NCBI GenBank assembly: GCA_033026295.1
Contig: CM065182.1
Coordinates: 17,978,215 to 18,042,214 of the forward strand
Length of the DNA stretch: 64,000 bases
Direction of reading: 5' to 3'
Source: Channa striata
Taxonomy: Eukaryota; Chordata; Actinopteri; Anabantiformes; Channidae
Below the pieces are notes generated by a model. The model did not search any database. It was not told the origin of the DNA and saw only the letters and a program-made list of their open reading frames with translations. Both the position numbers and the translations under genes were made by a program. Below are positions 30,401 through 42,400 of this stretch, piece after piece. Each line of letters begins with the position of its first letter. Within the stretch, counting starts at the first letter, position 1.

Positions 30401-33400
30401 TATTAATTACTGTACTGTCAGCAGGCATCAGTCTATGTGCCAGTAGACAACAGCCGTGAATCACAATGACCCTTCAGCCCAGCAGGAAGTCTCAGTACTC
30501 TGGATGTTTTTAAAATGTTGCCTTGTGTGTGTAACCTTTGCAAGCAGAATAAATGTATTTCCCTTTAATTCAAATGCTATGGGACACAGAGGTTGTAGAT
30601 GGAGTTTGACAGGCATAAACAGGCGCCCATGCTCCTATTGATCCTTTGTACAGAGAATTCGTTCTCTTAAGAACATCCAGCTCTGCCTGTCCTGTTGAAT
30701 AAAGATGGTGATTGGCTCTGCATGTCTCAGAGGACACACACACACGCATGCATGTTCATGACTTTGAATGACTTTCCATGTCAGTAGACAGGCTAAGTGA
30801 CAAAAAAGGGTTAGGAAATAATTGTTGAGCGGTGGAAATGGTGGAAATAAAGACAGAAATGGTGGAAATCAGAAAACTGTATGAGTGTGGTGAGGAAAAG
30901 ATCGGCAGAGAATAGCATGGTAACAGGCACAAAGACAGAGAGGAAGAGGAGGAGGTGGGTAGACAAGAAGAGTGTTGCTCCAATCACATTTTAGCAGATA
31001 TGTATGAGAATGTAGAAGCTTTTTACTTAGATAATGTTCTTTTGTGTGTCTTTTAACGTTTTATTCACAAGCGAATGGGTCGACTGATCACATTCATCAT
31101 TCATTACCTACTCACTTTTGAGGTTCATACCTTCTCTTTCTATTTTTCTGTCTCGTCTCTTTGCTCTCTCTACTCACTTCCTGTGGTGCTGACCAGCTTT
31201 GGGTAAGGTTGACAGCAGGTCAGAGCGATGAAGAAAACACAGTACAGACGAAATTGCAGTCCATCCTTCTTCCCTGCTCCTCTCTGCTTCTCACTTCCCA
31301 TTGACTGTTTATTGCCACCTCCTCCCCTCCCCTCCCTCCTCTCTTTGGAGGTGTGTCCATCAACATCTGGAGAAGCAGGGCTGCTCAGTGACAACGGGAG
31401 CTCATTCACTCCCCCGCTCTCTCCCTCTCTCTCTCCCCTGCCTTGCTCTGGCGCTCTGTATCTGTGTTGTGGAAGTCAGACTGCACAGCGAAGAGATTTT
31501 GGCAGCTGACTGTGGAATGAGCTCACAGAGAGAAGAACCAACGTGGAGTTATTGTCAGGCTTTTCAAAGAGATTATGGCAGCATCTTCTTGTCCTTCGTT
31601 TTCATCACTCTTTCCTTTTTTGACGTAAAAATCAGCTGTGGGAGACCTTTTTTCGTTTTTGTCATTGAGTTCTCGGTGATCTGTAAGAGGTTACGTGGGG
31701 ATCCGTCCTCCCTCCCCCAGCTCCCCTTAAACAGCGTACTTCCTCCACCTGTGTTTTGGTGGAAGGGGGAACTCGCAGCCTTTTGGGATGACGGAGATCT
31801 TGGTGTCGGATGTAAACTTGAACTCAGTGTGTGAGCGTCTGGAACAGCACTGCTGCGTGGAGCAGAACCAGCACAACCTGTCCAGCCAGCCGCAAACCCC
31901 TGTGCTCAAGAGGCACACCAACACTGGGGCCAAGCTATGGGGCCGTGTCCGCAGCAAGCTGCTCAGACAAAAGGTCTCTGACATACGCACACATCCCATC
32001 CGTGCACAAGCTGTGTTTCTTCTCTTTTATCTCCTCACACTTGCATTTGTTCTTTCCCATCTATCACTGTGTCAGTTCCATCTGTTTGCTCTGTGTTTCT
32101 TTTATGTATCTCTCTCCATGTGCGTGCTCTCGGTCCCTGTGGGCCTTTCCTTCAGCACAGAGTTGACTATTGTTCTTATCAAATGGCTCGGTTGACTGTA
32201 GTAGAGGCAGTAATTTACTAAATGAAGAGGTCATAAAACGGTGACCTGGAATAACACAACCTTGGTATATAATAATGCTACTTATTACAATGGATACTGT
32301 AAATATTTTAAAATAAGCTTACTATTTCACCTTTTAAGAGATTTATATTACTCAAATTAAGTGTTTATCAAAATGCTTCCATCACAAGTTTATCTTTATT
32401 ATTATAGTTTTGGTCGATATCACTGAACAGTTTACCAAGAGGTGAAAAATCACCATCGTTTTACAAACTCTGGTGTTTAACGTGAAATAAAAGCTTCTTC
32501 CTCTACACTTCCACATTCCCGTCACGTTCTACATCCACCAGGCTTTGTTATTCTGCATTTAAAGCTGCCAGTGTCTCCAAACACACTGCACTGGTTAGTG
32601 AAGATGTTTCAGAACCTGATCAGCGCCACCTGCTGTTCATTGTGGGATACTGTCAGCGTCTGGCTGAGTTGATCTAATGCCCCTTTGGCATTTCAAGCTG
32701 AGATATCTTTTATTTCACTAATTAACTGTCACATTATCCTAAATAGTTTTTGAAACATGTGTGGCATGTTTGCACAGTTTCTTGGATGCCATTTGTACAG
32801 ATAGGATAAAGTCTACCGCGTGTAGCCAATTATTAGAAATTGTTCTAAAAGTGTCTGATATTCACACTGCTGCCATTTCATTGTGTTTGTGTGAAATCTT
32901 AAGTGTGATCTGTTTCCATTCATCATTAAAGGTGCTAGGTGTTTGGTTAAAATGTAATGAAATGAGCATTAGAGCCACGTTTGTCTTTCCTAATCCACTT
33001 GAAATTGATGGAAAACGTAGTGATTGTTGTTTGTGCAGCTGTAGAATCGAGGTTCATTCAGAAAGGGCTGTTTTTGTCATTCATTATCAAACGATAGATA
33101 TGCAATTTATGGTGTTTCAATTTTAGTTTAAATACAGCGTCTGGATTTTTATTTCTGCGTGGGATCAGGAAACAGGCTCTTTATTTTTCTTCAGATGCAT
33201 TTTGTGTTTGACAAAAAAGAGGCAGGCTGTGAGCCTGTTCTGGTTTCAGCTCTGCACACGCAGCTAAAACTGTAACAAAATGAGGTGAGCACTGGATGCT
33301 CTCTCCATTTTCTGTTTTTAATTTCACACTATATTTGGCCATGTGTATTCAGCATTTCTCCTCATCTTCTTCATGGCTGCATTGCCAGCATTTTCAGCTA

Positions 33401-36400
33401 TAATTTGTGTGCATAATAAACCACTTTGACAGATAGAATCCAAGTTGAGAGTTGGCTTGACCTTTGTTTCAGGGCTTTCCATTATTCAACAGAGGCCTGA
33501 GGAAGGCTGACCACTGGTTTTACCAAGTGGTATAAAACAGGGATTACTTGCTAAGCCCACAGTTTACTGCATCAGCCCAGAGGTCCTGTATTGATTCCTT
33601 CCTCTCCTCCTAGTACACTTGTCTTAAAGAACGTGGTGATGTTTTTGCCTGTATTTCATTGCTGTCTCAGTTTGTCAGCATTGCAGTTGGTTGCTTGAGA
33701 TCCTGCCTTCGAGCTCTCACGCTGCACAGTAGACCCCTTGATCCTTTCCTTCTTTTGAATGAGGCTTTGAATAACAAGTTTTAAGGGTAAATTCATGTTG
33801 TTTTTTCCTCCGCTCTGTTGCCTTTTGATCTTATCAGCTCATCTACAGTTCTTTCTGTCTTTTTTCCCTCTTTCTTACATGTCTGCCTCAGCTGGTGGTG
33901 TGTGCTGTTTGATGGTAGAAAGATGATAAAGAGAAATCACCATCATCTGAAACCATAACATGTCAGTGGGCCTGAAAACTTCACCATCTGAAGTTTGAAA
34001 GTTTTGCTGTGTTTTATGTGAAGACAGGGTTGATACAGTGTTTCATTACGTTATATTACATTCAGTATTATTCATCAGTGTTCAAATGAAAATTTCTTTA
34101 CACAGGTTTTAGTGTGCTCTCTAAATGTATAATAAATATTTGTCTCTTAATTGGGCTTAAAATATTTTTTTACATGCAGAGAGCAATTATGAAAAACATG
34201 AAAGCATGTTTTTAATGAAGGATAGAAGGGGCAGGGAAAGCAGACTTTAGCACTTCTTGTGTTTGGTACGGGGTGTTTAGTGAAATGTGGGTATGAAAGG
34301 ATTTGTGTGAGGGTATGGGATCACACCAGGGACTCGTCTTCACTCCTTCAACATAAAGCGGCACCTAATTAAGACATGGTGTGATAAGATAGCGGGCTGG
34401 CTGGGAACAGTAATTGGCTTACAACCAGACATTAGGTATCAAATGTGTCCCTGCAAAAAGAACAAGTGATGATTAATCTGTTACTGACTTGTAGTTTTTT
34501 TTGGGGTGTGTGTCTGTGTCTTTTTTTTTTATGAGCATCATATTTGGGTTTATTTTGGCTTTTTCCTGGGCTGCTTTGGTTTTATTTTCTTGGTGGGCTT
34601 CGTGGCCAGCTCAGCGGGGAGAACAATGGAGCTGTCGTGACAGCTTAACGATGGAAGAGAATCAGATCCAGTTATTATCTCCCACGCTCTGCCTCGTTCA
34701 TCCCACCTCTCGCCCCCGCTCAATTTTATTCCACATGAATTTATTCTCCTCTATTTGAATATGTTGATTAATGTAGATGAAATATTAGGCTTACATGTTT
34801 CTTGCATGTTTAAAATGCCAACCACTCCCCTAATGGCCTTTTATATGGGCCACATAAATCTGTCTGTCCCCACTGGGGGGCATAGCCCTATATTGGCCCC
34901 AATTCATCCCATGTGCACAAGATCTGCCATTGGTTAATGAGCTCCGGGGAGGGGAGCAGCAGGTCAATAAAACATTTTCAGGTTGATACTCAGCATGACC
35001 CCCCCTTAACTCTCTTAGATGAAAAAGTCCCTTCACTTGTGGATGTACATCAGGCTGGACACAGGTAATGAGAGTTAGAAGATGAGGTCTGTATGTTCAT
35101 CACGTGCTGAAGCAGTGGTGTGAGCTGAAGTGATGGCAAGAAAGTTGTTAGTGCAAACACTCGTCAGCACCTGAACTAATGGAAGCTGATGGTTGCTACT
35201 AGTTGAAGGTGATTATTTTCTGACTAGTTTGGTTTTTTAAACAGTTTTCCCTAAAGCTGAACTGATCCAACCCTGAAAATAGTTTTTCTTCATATCATGG
35301 AAACTCTGCAACTTACTAATGAAAATTCTCTCTCTGAAAGGTGAGACCTAAAGTAAGATTGCTTTCAGTAGATCATTCAGCTCACACCTGCTTTAAAATC
35401 CTATTCGTACTTTCATATTCTTCTGCAGTGACAGCGAATGTGCGTACAGATGATCTAATGCCTTAGAAATGGTACATGGAGTTAGTGGCAAAACTCACAA
35501 ATGACCTAAATGGTGAGGTAATGAGCTTGCCCACAACTATGCAGTTCTCCCATAAGGCTGATGAGTGAAAATACATCACAGCAGATCTGTCCAAGACAAA
35601 CATAAGAGTTTATTACGGGCTGGAAATGTGAGTTGGATTCCAGTCTCTTGATATGGGCTGGAAATGTGGGACTCTTGTCACTGCTGCACTAATTTAAATC
35701 AGAAGTGTGGTGTAACAACAACATGGTGTTTGAATCTGTGGATTTACCAGCTGTTTTTTTTTATAACAGCCCTGTTAGGAGAGATGAAAACACTGAGGGG
35801 AACTTTTGGGCCAATTTCTTATTGCAATAAATGAAATATAGTTTAGGAAATCCTATGACAATGTGTTTTAAGGAACAACTATAAAATGCAGTTGAATGAA
35901 GGAAGTCCATGTGTTTGATTAAAGGGACATTTCAGTCTCTGGTCTGTAGTGCAGGATACTTTTCCCTGCCTTAGTGCTCTTGCTCAACCAAGCTTCAGGC
36001 ACAGTCGTGTTCCATGAGTGTAGTATTGCTGTTTACGGGTCCTAAAAAAGAATCACAAGCTGCCTGCAGAGACACAAGAGCACCCCACAAATCACAAACC
36101 TCTGCTACCTGAAAAGCTCTGCCGATTGGTTCAAATTAGGAAAAGAGGCAACATGGCAACTGAGTCAAAGACCTCACATGGCCATGATGACATCAGCAGC
36201 TGTTGAGTAAAGATGCTCTGCCTGATGCACACATAAACATAATGCGTATGAGTCTAAAAATAGCTACATGCTTGTACTATTAGTATATGTAACTATAATG
36301 TCACTGCAGTGTGATGTGTGAGCTGGAAAGGTTTAATCCTTGCACAAACAGTTCCTGTAATCCAGCTAAAACCAAGGAGCCATGCAGTTTGAACTACATT

Positions 36401-39400
36401 CTAATTAAAGCACTAATAAAGAGCTTTCTGCAGCTGAATGAATATTTAATCAGCCAGAGAGCAGCAATATAAATCTGGAATGAAACACAAAGGACATATT
36501 AAACAGAAAGTCATTAATTTAGCATTTTGGAAGATCAGGCTGTGTTTGGAAGATTGTCGGCAGCACATACTAACTCAGCAGCACAACAACAATGGGCAAA
36601 TTAAATGTGTTGGAGATATTATAATTAAAGGCTTTAAACATCATTTCGGTTACTGTTTGAGAAAATGTCATAACTCTCTAAGTTTGTACTGCTATAGTTG
36701 CCTTTCATATCTACATTATCATTAAACCACTGAATAAATATCAAGTTTTTCGAGTTGTAAAGTAAACCATCCCAAGTGAATTAAAAAAAACTTTTACATG
36801 TTACAGTTGTGTGTTTACTTACTTATTAGGAGTAAGACAAAGTTTGGAAGGATCATAAACAGAAATAGACCTGTGCACCCTGTGCTCCTACAGGACCTTG
36901 TTAATGCCACATTATAAAACCCTGTGCTCCTTCTCTGACAAATCACGACTCTGCGTGTACTGCCGTCCTGCTGCTGTGCTGAAAGTCCCCTCTGTCCTGA
37001 CAGGCCTGCTGGTCCAGTCTGTTGTCGCTGTCAGTCCCAGAATATCCACAGTGGTTCACATGTCATGAGAAGTAGGACTATCTGTGCTGTGTGGGGCTGA
37101 GACCCTCAGCAAGTTCCTGTAGTGTAGTGGTTATCACGTTCGCCTAACACGCGAAAGGTCCTCGGTTCGAAACCGGGCAGGAACAGGTTTTTTAAAACTA
37201 AAGTTGCAAAAATGTTAATGCTGTAATTTAAGTGGTTTGTCAAAAGGCGAAACTGGGAAGTTGTGCGATCTTTAGTGGCCCGTTTATTACTCTTAGTACA
37301 ATAAGAAAATCATTAATGCCATGAAGATCTTTGTTAACATGTTTTAACATGAGAAAACTCTTACATTTATTCACAAGCACAGAGCGTTGGAAATGCTCAC
37401 ACCTCTAGTTTTAGTAAAGCTTCTTGTTCTCTTGCGTTGTCTGTGCAAAAGAAACACCATATTGCAGCAAAACAGAATGACTTCTCTTATCTGCTTTGTT
37501 CTCTCACAGTAGATCAGTCAGGGCGTAGTACAGGCTGGATGTACGTCGTGGCTCACGGCTATCTGCTTCCTCTTTTGAAGTTAAGACTCTGGGTCGAGGT
37601 ATTTCTGCCTGTGTTCTGCTTGACTGACAGAGTTCAACCAGAGGCAGGAAAATAAATTGAAATCACTCCTCAGTTTTCTGTCTGGTCTACAAGTGGCAGC
37701 CACATGCCTGGAAAAACGAGGCGTGTGCATGTGTATATGTGAGAGAGTTTACAAGGGTCAGATTTTAGTACATCATTCACAGAGCTGAAGAAATGGACTG
37801 CTGAGTTCCTGAATCACACACGAAATACACATGTGTTTCACGTTGTCTACATTAGGAAAAACTTCACACATCTGGAATGTGGATAAACCAGCGCGTACAG
37901 TATGTATAGAACAGAATCAAGTCTGTTTCTGGGCCTACTGTCCATTGATCTCTCCTCAATCAAACCTCCTTAATACTGTAGTTTTCATGGGCCTACAAAG
38001 AGAGCTTTGACACTATCGCAGAGTGATGCAGTCCTAATCAGAACCACATTAGCCTGGGGATAGCTCCAGAGAAAACCACAAGACAGTTTCTGACTTTTAT
38101 CTTTTCCTAGACATTCACGAATAAACAATTGTGTGCTTGAAATGTGCTTCAAGCATTCCCAGGAAAGGCAATTAGTCACTTTACTTTTAATCCATCTGAA
38201 CTGAGATGAAAAGGACTTGGGCTGTGGGATTCTTTGTTGGTAACATACAATAAATCAGCATTAAATGAGTCTGTTTTTGCTTTAAGAAAAACAGTAATTT
38301 CTTAATCCTTCTTGTTACCATGTCCACCTTCAGATCTTCCTGCATTTAAATGGTGCTCTGACACCCACAGGTATTTCTCAGGTCCCTGTTCCATAGCCTG
38401 CTGCCCTCCTCTTCTCCTCCAGTTTACAGTAATTATTGTCAGTGTAATATTTAGTATTTAAATAATTCAGTCTGACTTTGTTTCATGTAGGCCTCCTCAG
38501 CCGAGCTTTTGTTGTTTGGGGGGGTTGGAAGTATTACCTAATTAAAAGAAGGCCGGTGGAGGATGGGTCAGAGAGTGTAACTGCTGTCTGTGAAGGATCC
38601 TTTTTGTCTTACATCCCTTTTTGAGTACATTCATTTTTAATCACTTTTTTAATTAGCAGATGCTAATGGGAAGAAAATAGATGGGAGGATTTTTTTTTTT
38701 TCCCAAAGTTTTACTGGAGGCGTCAGTCCTGCATTTTTGCGTTTTTCTCTTCTCGGCAGTAGCTGTGTAAGGACCTTCTTGCGGTGATTACCTGTCTGTC
38801 ATCTCAAACCCAAACCCTGCTGGGAAAACAGGCTTTAACGATAATAGGAATTCATGAAGCCTATGCCAAATGGCCTTTTTACGAGGTAATGAAATACGCT
38901 CAATGAGAACTTTTAATGCTTGCAGCCTAATGCTGACAACAAAAGAAGTGTGCTGCCCTTGTGCTCACCCAACAATCATTATTTTCCTTTGAGTTGAGCA
39001 CATCACCATGCAGAGTAGTGCGGTGCAGACGCTCAAACAGCCTATAAAAAAGGCATTAGCTGCTGTGGCCTCACAGTGGGCAAAGCCTGGTGGAGACTTC
39101 AAACACTCTATCATGTTTCACAGGGCATCATGGGACATGTGATCCAGACTTTTTGGATGCTCGTGGTGATGTAGCCCAAGTGTCTGTGCCAATTAGAAGC
39201 CCTTGTTAGGCCCCCACAGACGCTGCTGTGGGCACATGTGGAGAAGAGTGAGTAGCCTGGGCAACTTGTTGTAAAGGAGCAGTACCCGGGCACAGGCTAC
39301 GTCAAACTCTTATGTTACAGAGAACAGACCAGCTCAGAGGTCAAATCTGGACTTTGTTAATGCTAATTACTTAGCAAACCTTCTCAAAGTTGACTGTTGC

Positions 39401-42400
39401 ATCAACAGTCACCTACAGTTTGGTAAGAGGAATTTCCTCACCCTGGTCGTGTTTACAGTGTGTGCGGGTGGGAGTGCGAACATGAGGGAAATCCCTGTAT
39501 AAGAATCAAATGTTAAGTTTATTAATTCATTAATTTCAAAAATCCTACATGATAATAGACACTGCTAAACGACTGAGACACTAAATGAGGAAAATATTAT
39601 ATGTAGACGTGTAGATCTGTAGGTAGACTTGATTTTTCCTGAGTGAAATGTGAAGGAGTAACTGCGAGCCATCATCATCCCTCATCCAAATGGTTCTCTT
39701 CCATAACAAGGATTTGCCTTGTAGATAGAAAAGGAAACGAGGCAACATAAATTTTTACCAGTACTACTACTACTCTACTACTTTTTTTATGTTTATTTAA
39801 ATCTTAACAGACCATTTTGGGCAAAGCTAAAGCTGCATGTTTATGGAATGAAAATATCTAAATAAAAAGATTTAGGTTTTGGTGGCCCTCAGGTTTAGAT
39901 AACTGCTTTGCTGCCTTGACATTATCTAATGGTTTGATGAAGCTATGTCCTCTTCTTAAAAAACCTGAGTGTGGTGTTTGGTTAAATATGTTGCAAAAAA
40001 ATCTTATCATCCAATGTCTTTGTTTTCATTGTGCATTTCAGCTGGATCCTCAGACAGTGCAGTCAAAGAACTGGCACACGGACGTCATAGAGATGAATGG
40101 GGTAAGAAATTAGTAATTTCCTCTCTAAATGGGACTAAAGCTTAGATTATGACAAAAATATAAATACTGAAGTACTTGTTTCGAATCAAAGTGAGAAGTG
40201 TTGAGTCTTGAAAAGTAAATTTGTGCAAAAGCAAATGGAGGAACAAGGACTTAGGTTCTAATTTGAAGAGATCTGTTAGGAAAAGTATGAAAAGTTGGAA
40301 TTGGTTCAGCAGCTCAAAGCTTCAAATTCACTATTCAATAAAGACAAGAAGACGGGACATTCACTTTTAGCTTTTTAAAGCAATGCAGTTTACATCGTCT
40401 GTGTAATATGTTCTCCCTTAGATCAAAGTGGAATTCTCCATGAAGTTCACAAGTCGGGATCTAAGCTTGAAGAGAACGCCGTCCAAAAAACAGAGTGGGG
40501 TGTTTGGAGTCAAAATCAACGTGGTGACAAAGTACGTATGTTTGTGTTACTGAGATGCAAATTGGCTATTACTTAATAGCTCAGCATGTTAAGAGCGAAT
40601 TCATCCTCTGACGTTGGTGTCAGTCGAAAGAACCAGACGTGCTTTCAGATCAGCTCACTGTTATTGAAATAATCCAAAAAGTAATAGTAGCATCACTGCT
40701 GTTTGTGTCCACAGGCGTGAACGTTCCAAGGTGCCTTACATAGTTCGTCAGTGCATTGAGGAAGTGGAGAAGAGGGGGATTGACGAAGTGGGAATCTACA
40801 GGATCTCAGGGGTGGCCACTGATATCCAGGCCCTAAAAACAGCATTTGACACCAGTAAGACACCACTCGATGTCCTCTGTCGAAAAACACTTTGGAGGGA
40901 ATTTATCGCAGCTCTGTTGTGAGAAACCACATTAGTTCTACGTACACAGTGATTGTGTTCTACTACAATGGAAGGTTTATTCAGGAGAGATTTCATGAGT
41001 TACGTAAGAGTGTTTCAGCGTGACCAAGATGGGACTGAGCAGAGCCCAGTATCACCTTTCATTTTTGTCCGTCTGCATCTGTCTCTGTGTGGGCTTATCG
41101 AGCGATCACATCCTTCCTGGAGAAAGGAGAGAACAGAGAGAGCCGCTGTGTTATTGCGTGTCTGTAACAACATTGTGCCTTCCATCTTTAAACCCTGTTT
41201 TTTCTTACCTGACCTGCAGATACCAAAGATATCCTGGTGATGCTCAGTGACATGGACATTAACGCCATTGCAGGGACATTGAAGCTGTACTTCAGGGAGC
41301 TGCCGGAGCCTCTGCTCACCGACCGCCTCTACCCTGCCTTCATGGAAGGCATAGGTATGAGCCCTCATCTATTAATGCTGAACATGGGATTTAAAAATAC
41401 CCAGCATGAAGTTGAGAAGGGGCAAAAGTTGAGAAGGCGTCTCAGCATAATTAGGTCTGACATCTTTTTCCTCTCCCCCGCAGCACTCTCAGACCCTGCA
41501 GCCAAGGAGAACTGCATGATGCACCTCCTGCGCTCCCTGCCTGACCCCAACCTCATGACCTTCCTCACTCTGCTGGAGCACCTCAAACGGTACACAGACA
41601 GCATCCCTCATACACAGACACACCCACTGATCGCTGTTAGCCCACCTCCCACTCACAATGTAAACACACCTTTTGGTATGATTAGGCAGTTACATTCATT
41701 TGTGCGTTTGTGTTTAACTTCAAAGGTCTGCACCCCATAAAAACATGTACACACATTTGTATACACCATCAAATATGCTGTGCAGTGTTAACTCCATCTC
41801 TTATGACTCGGGCTTGTTGGTGTTTCATGCAGGGTGGCTGAGAAGGAGCCTGTTAACAAGATGTCTCTCCATAACCTGGGCACCGTGTTTGGCCCTACTC
41901 TGCTCAGGCCCTCAGAATCAGAGAGCACAAAGGGACAGCACATTACCTCCGCCTCTGACATCTGGTCGCATGACGTCATGGCACAGGTACCCACAGACAA
42001 ACTTTGGTTGCTTTTACTTTTTATTTTGCCTTTTTTGACATGATTATATAAAAAAAAACTCATGCTTGTGCCTGAGACACAGCATGACCTTACTAATGTT
42101 ACTTCACAGCTTTTTATTTGAATCTTAGTGACAAATTGAAACTTACTGGACATCCTTCTGTTAGTTGACTGTATGCAGTAGATGGTAAACTGGTGCATAC
42201 ATGAATATTTACTCAGTCAACACATGTTTTTTGTATGAATTTTACTCCCACGTCGCCAAGTGACCCATGTCACTGCAGCCCACCCCCGCAGCTGTATTTA
42301 GGCTGCAGGCAATCCATTCATGTCTGCTGAGAGATGAGTTTCCTGTGCACAAATGTCTTTGCTTGGTAGAATGAGCAAGATCCAGAGTAAATAGTCATAA

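Larger units (their letters stand above)
11740..31129 (+). other. First part of the 28 kb ABR intron
   Basis: A long intron with no coding exon recognised. It contains a perfect short inverted repeat (17387-17411), a pyrimidine tract with CA repeat (18905-18973), a Tc1-like remnant (21538-21765, minus), an L2-like LINE tail (21800-22065), a TTTATTTATATGGC-type repeat (27413-27545) and a second Tc1-like remnant (29225-29535, plus). The remainder shows nothing I can name. Confidence 0.8.

Noticed and set aside
31301..31834. A 177-codon open frame overlapping the internal ABR start exon
   Set aside because: It is in another frame and dominated by low-complexity Ser/Pro/Leu from the pyrimidine-rich region; the frame starting at 31788 ends at a usable phase-0 donor.
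41015..41368. A 117-codon minus-strand frame
   Set aside because: It is antisense to the ABR RhoGAP exon 41220-41354 and the intron before it.
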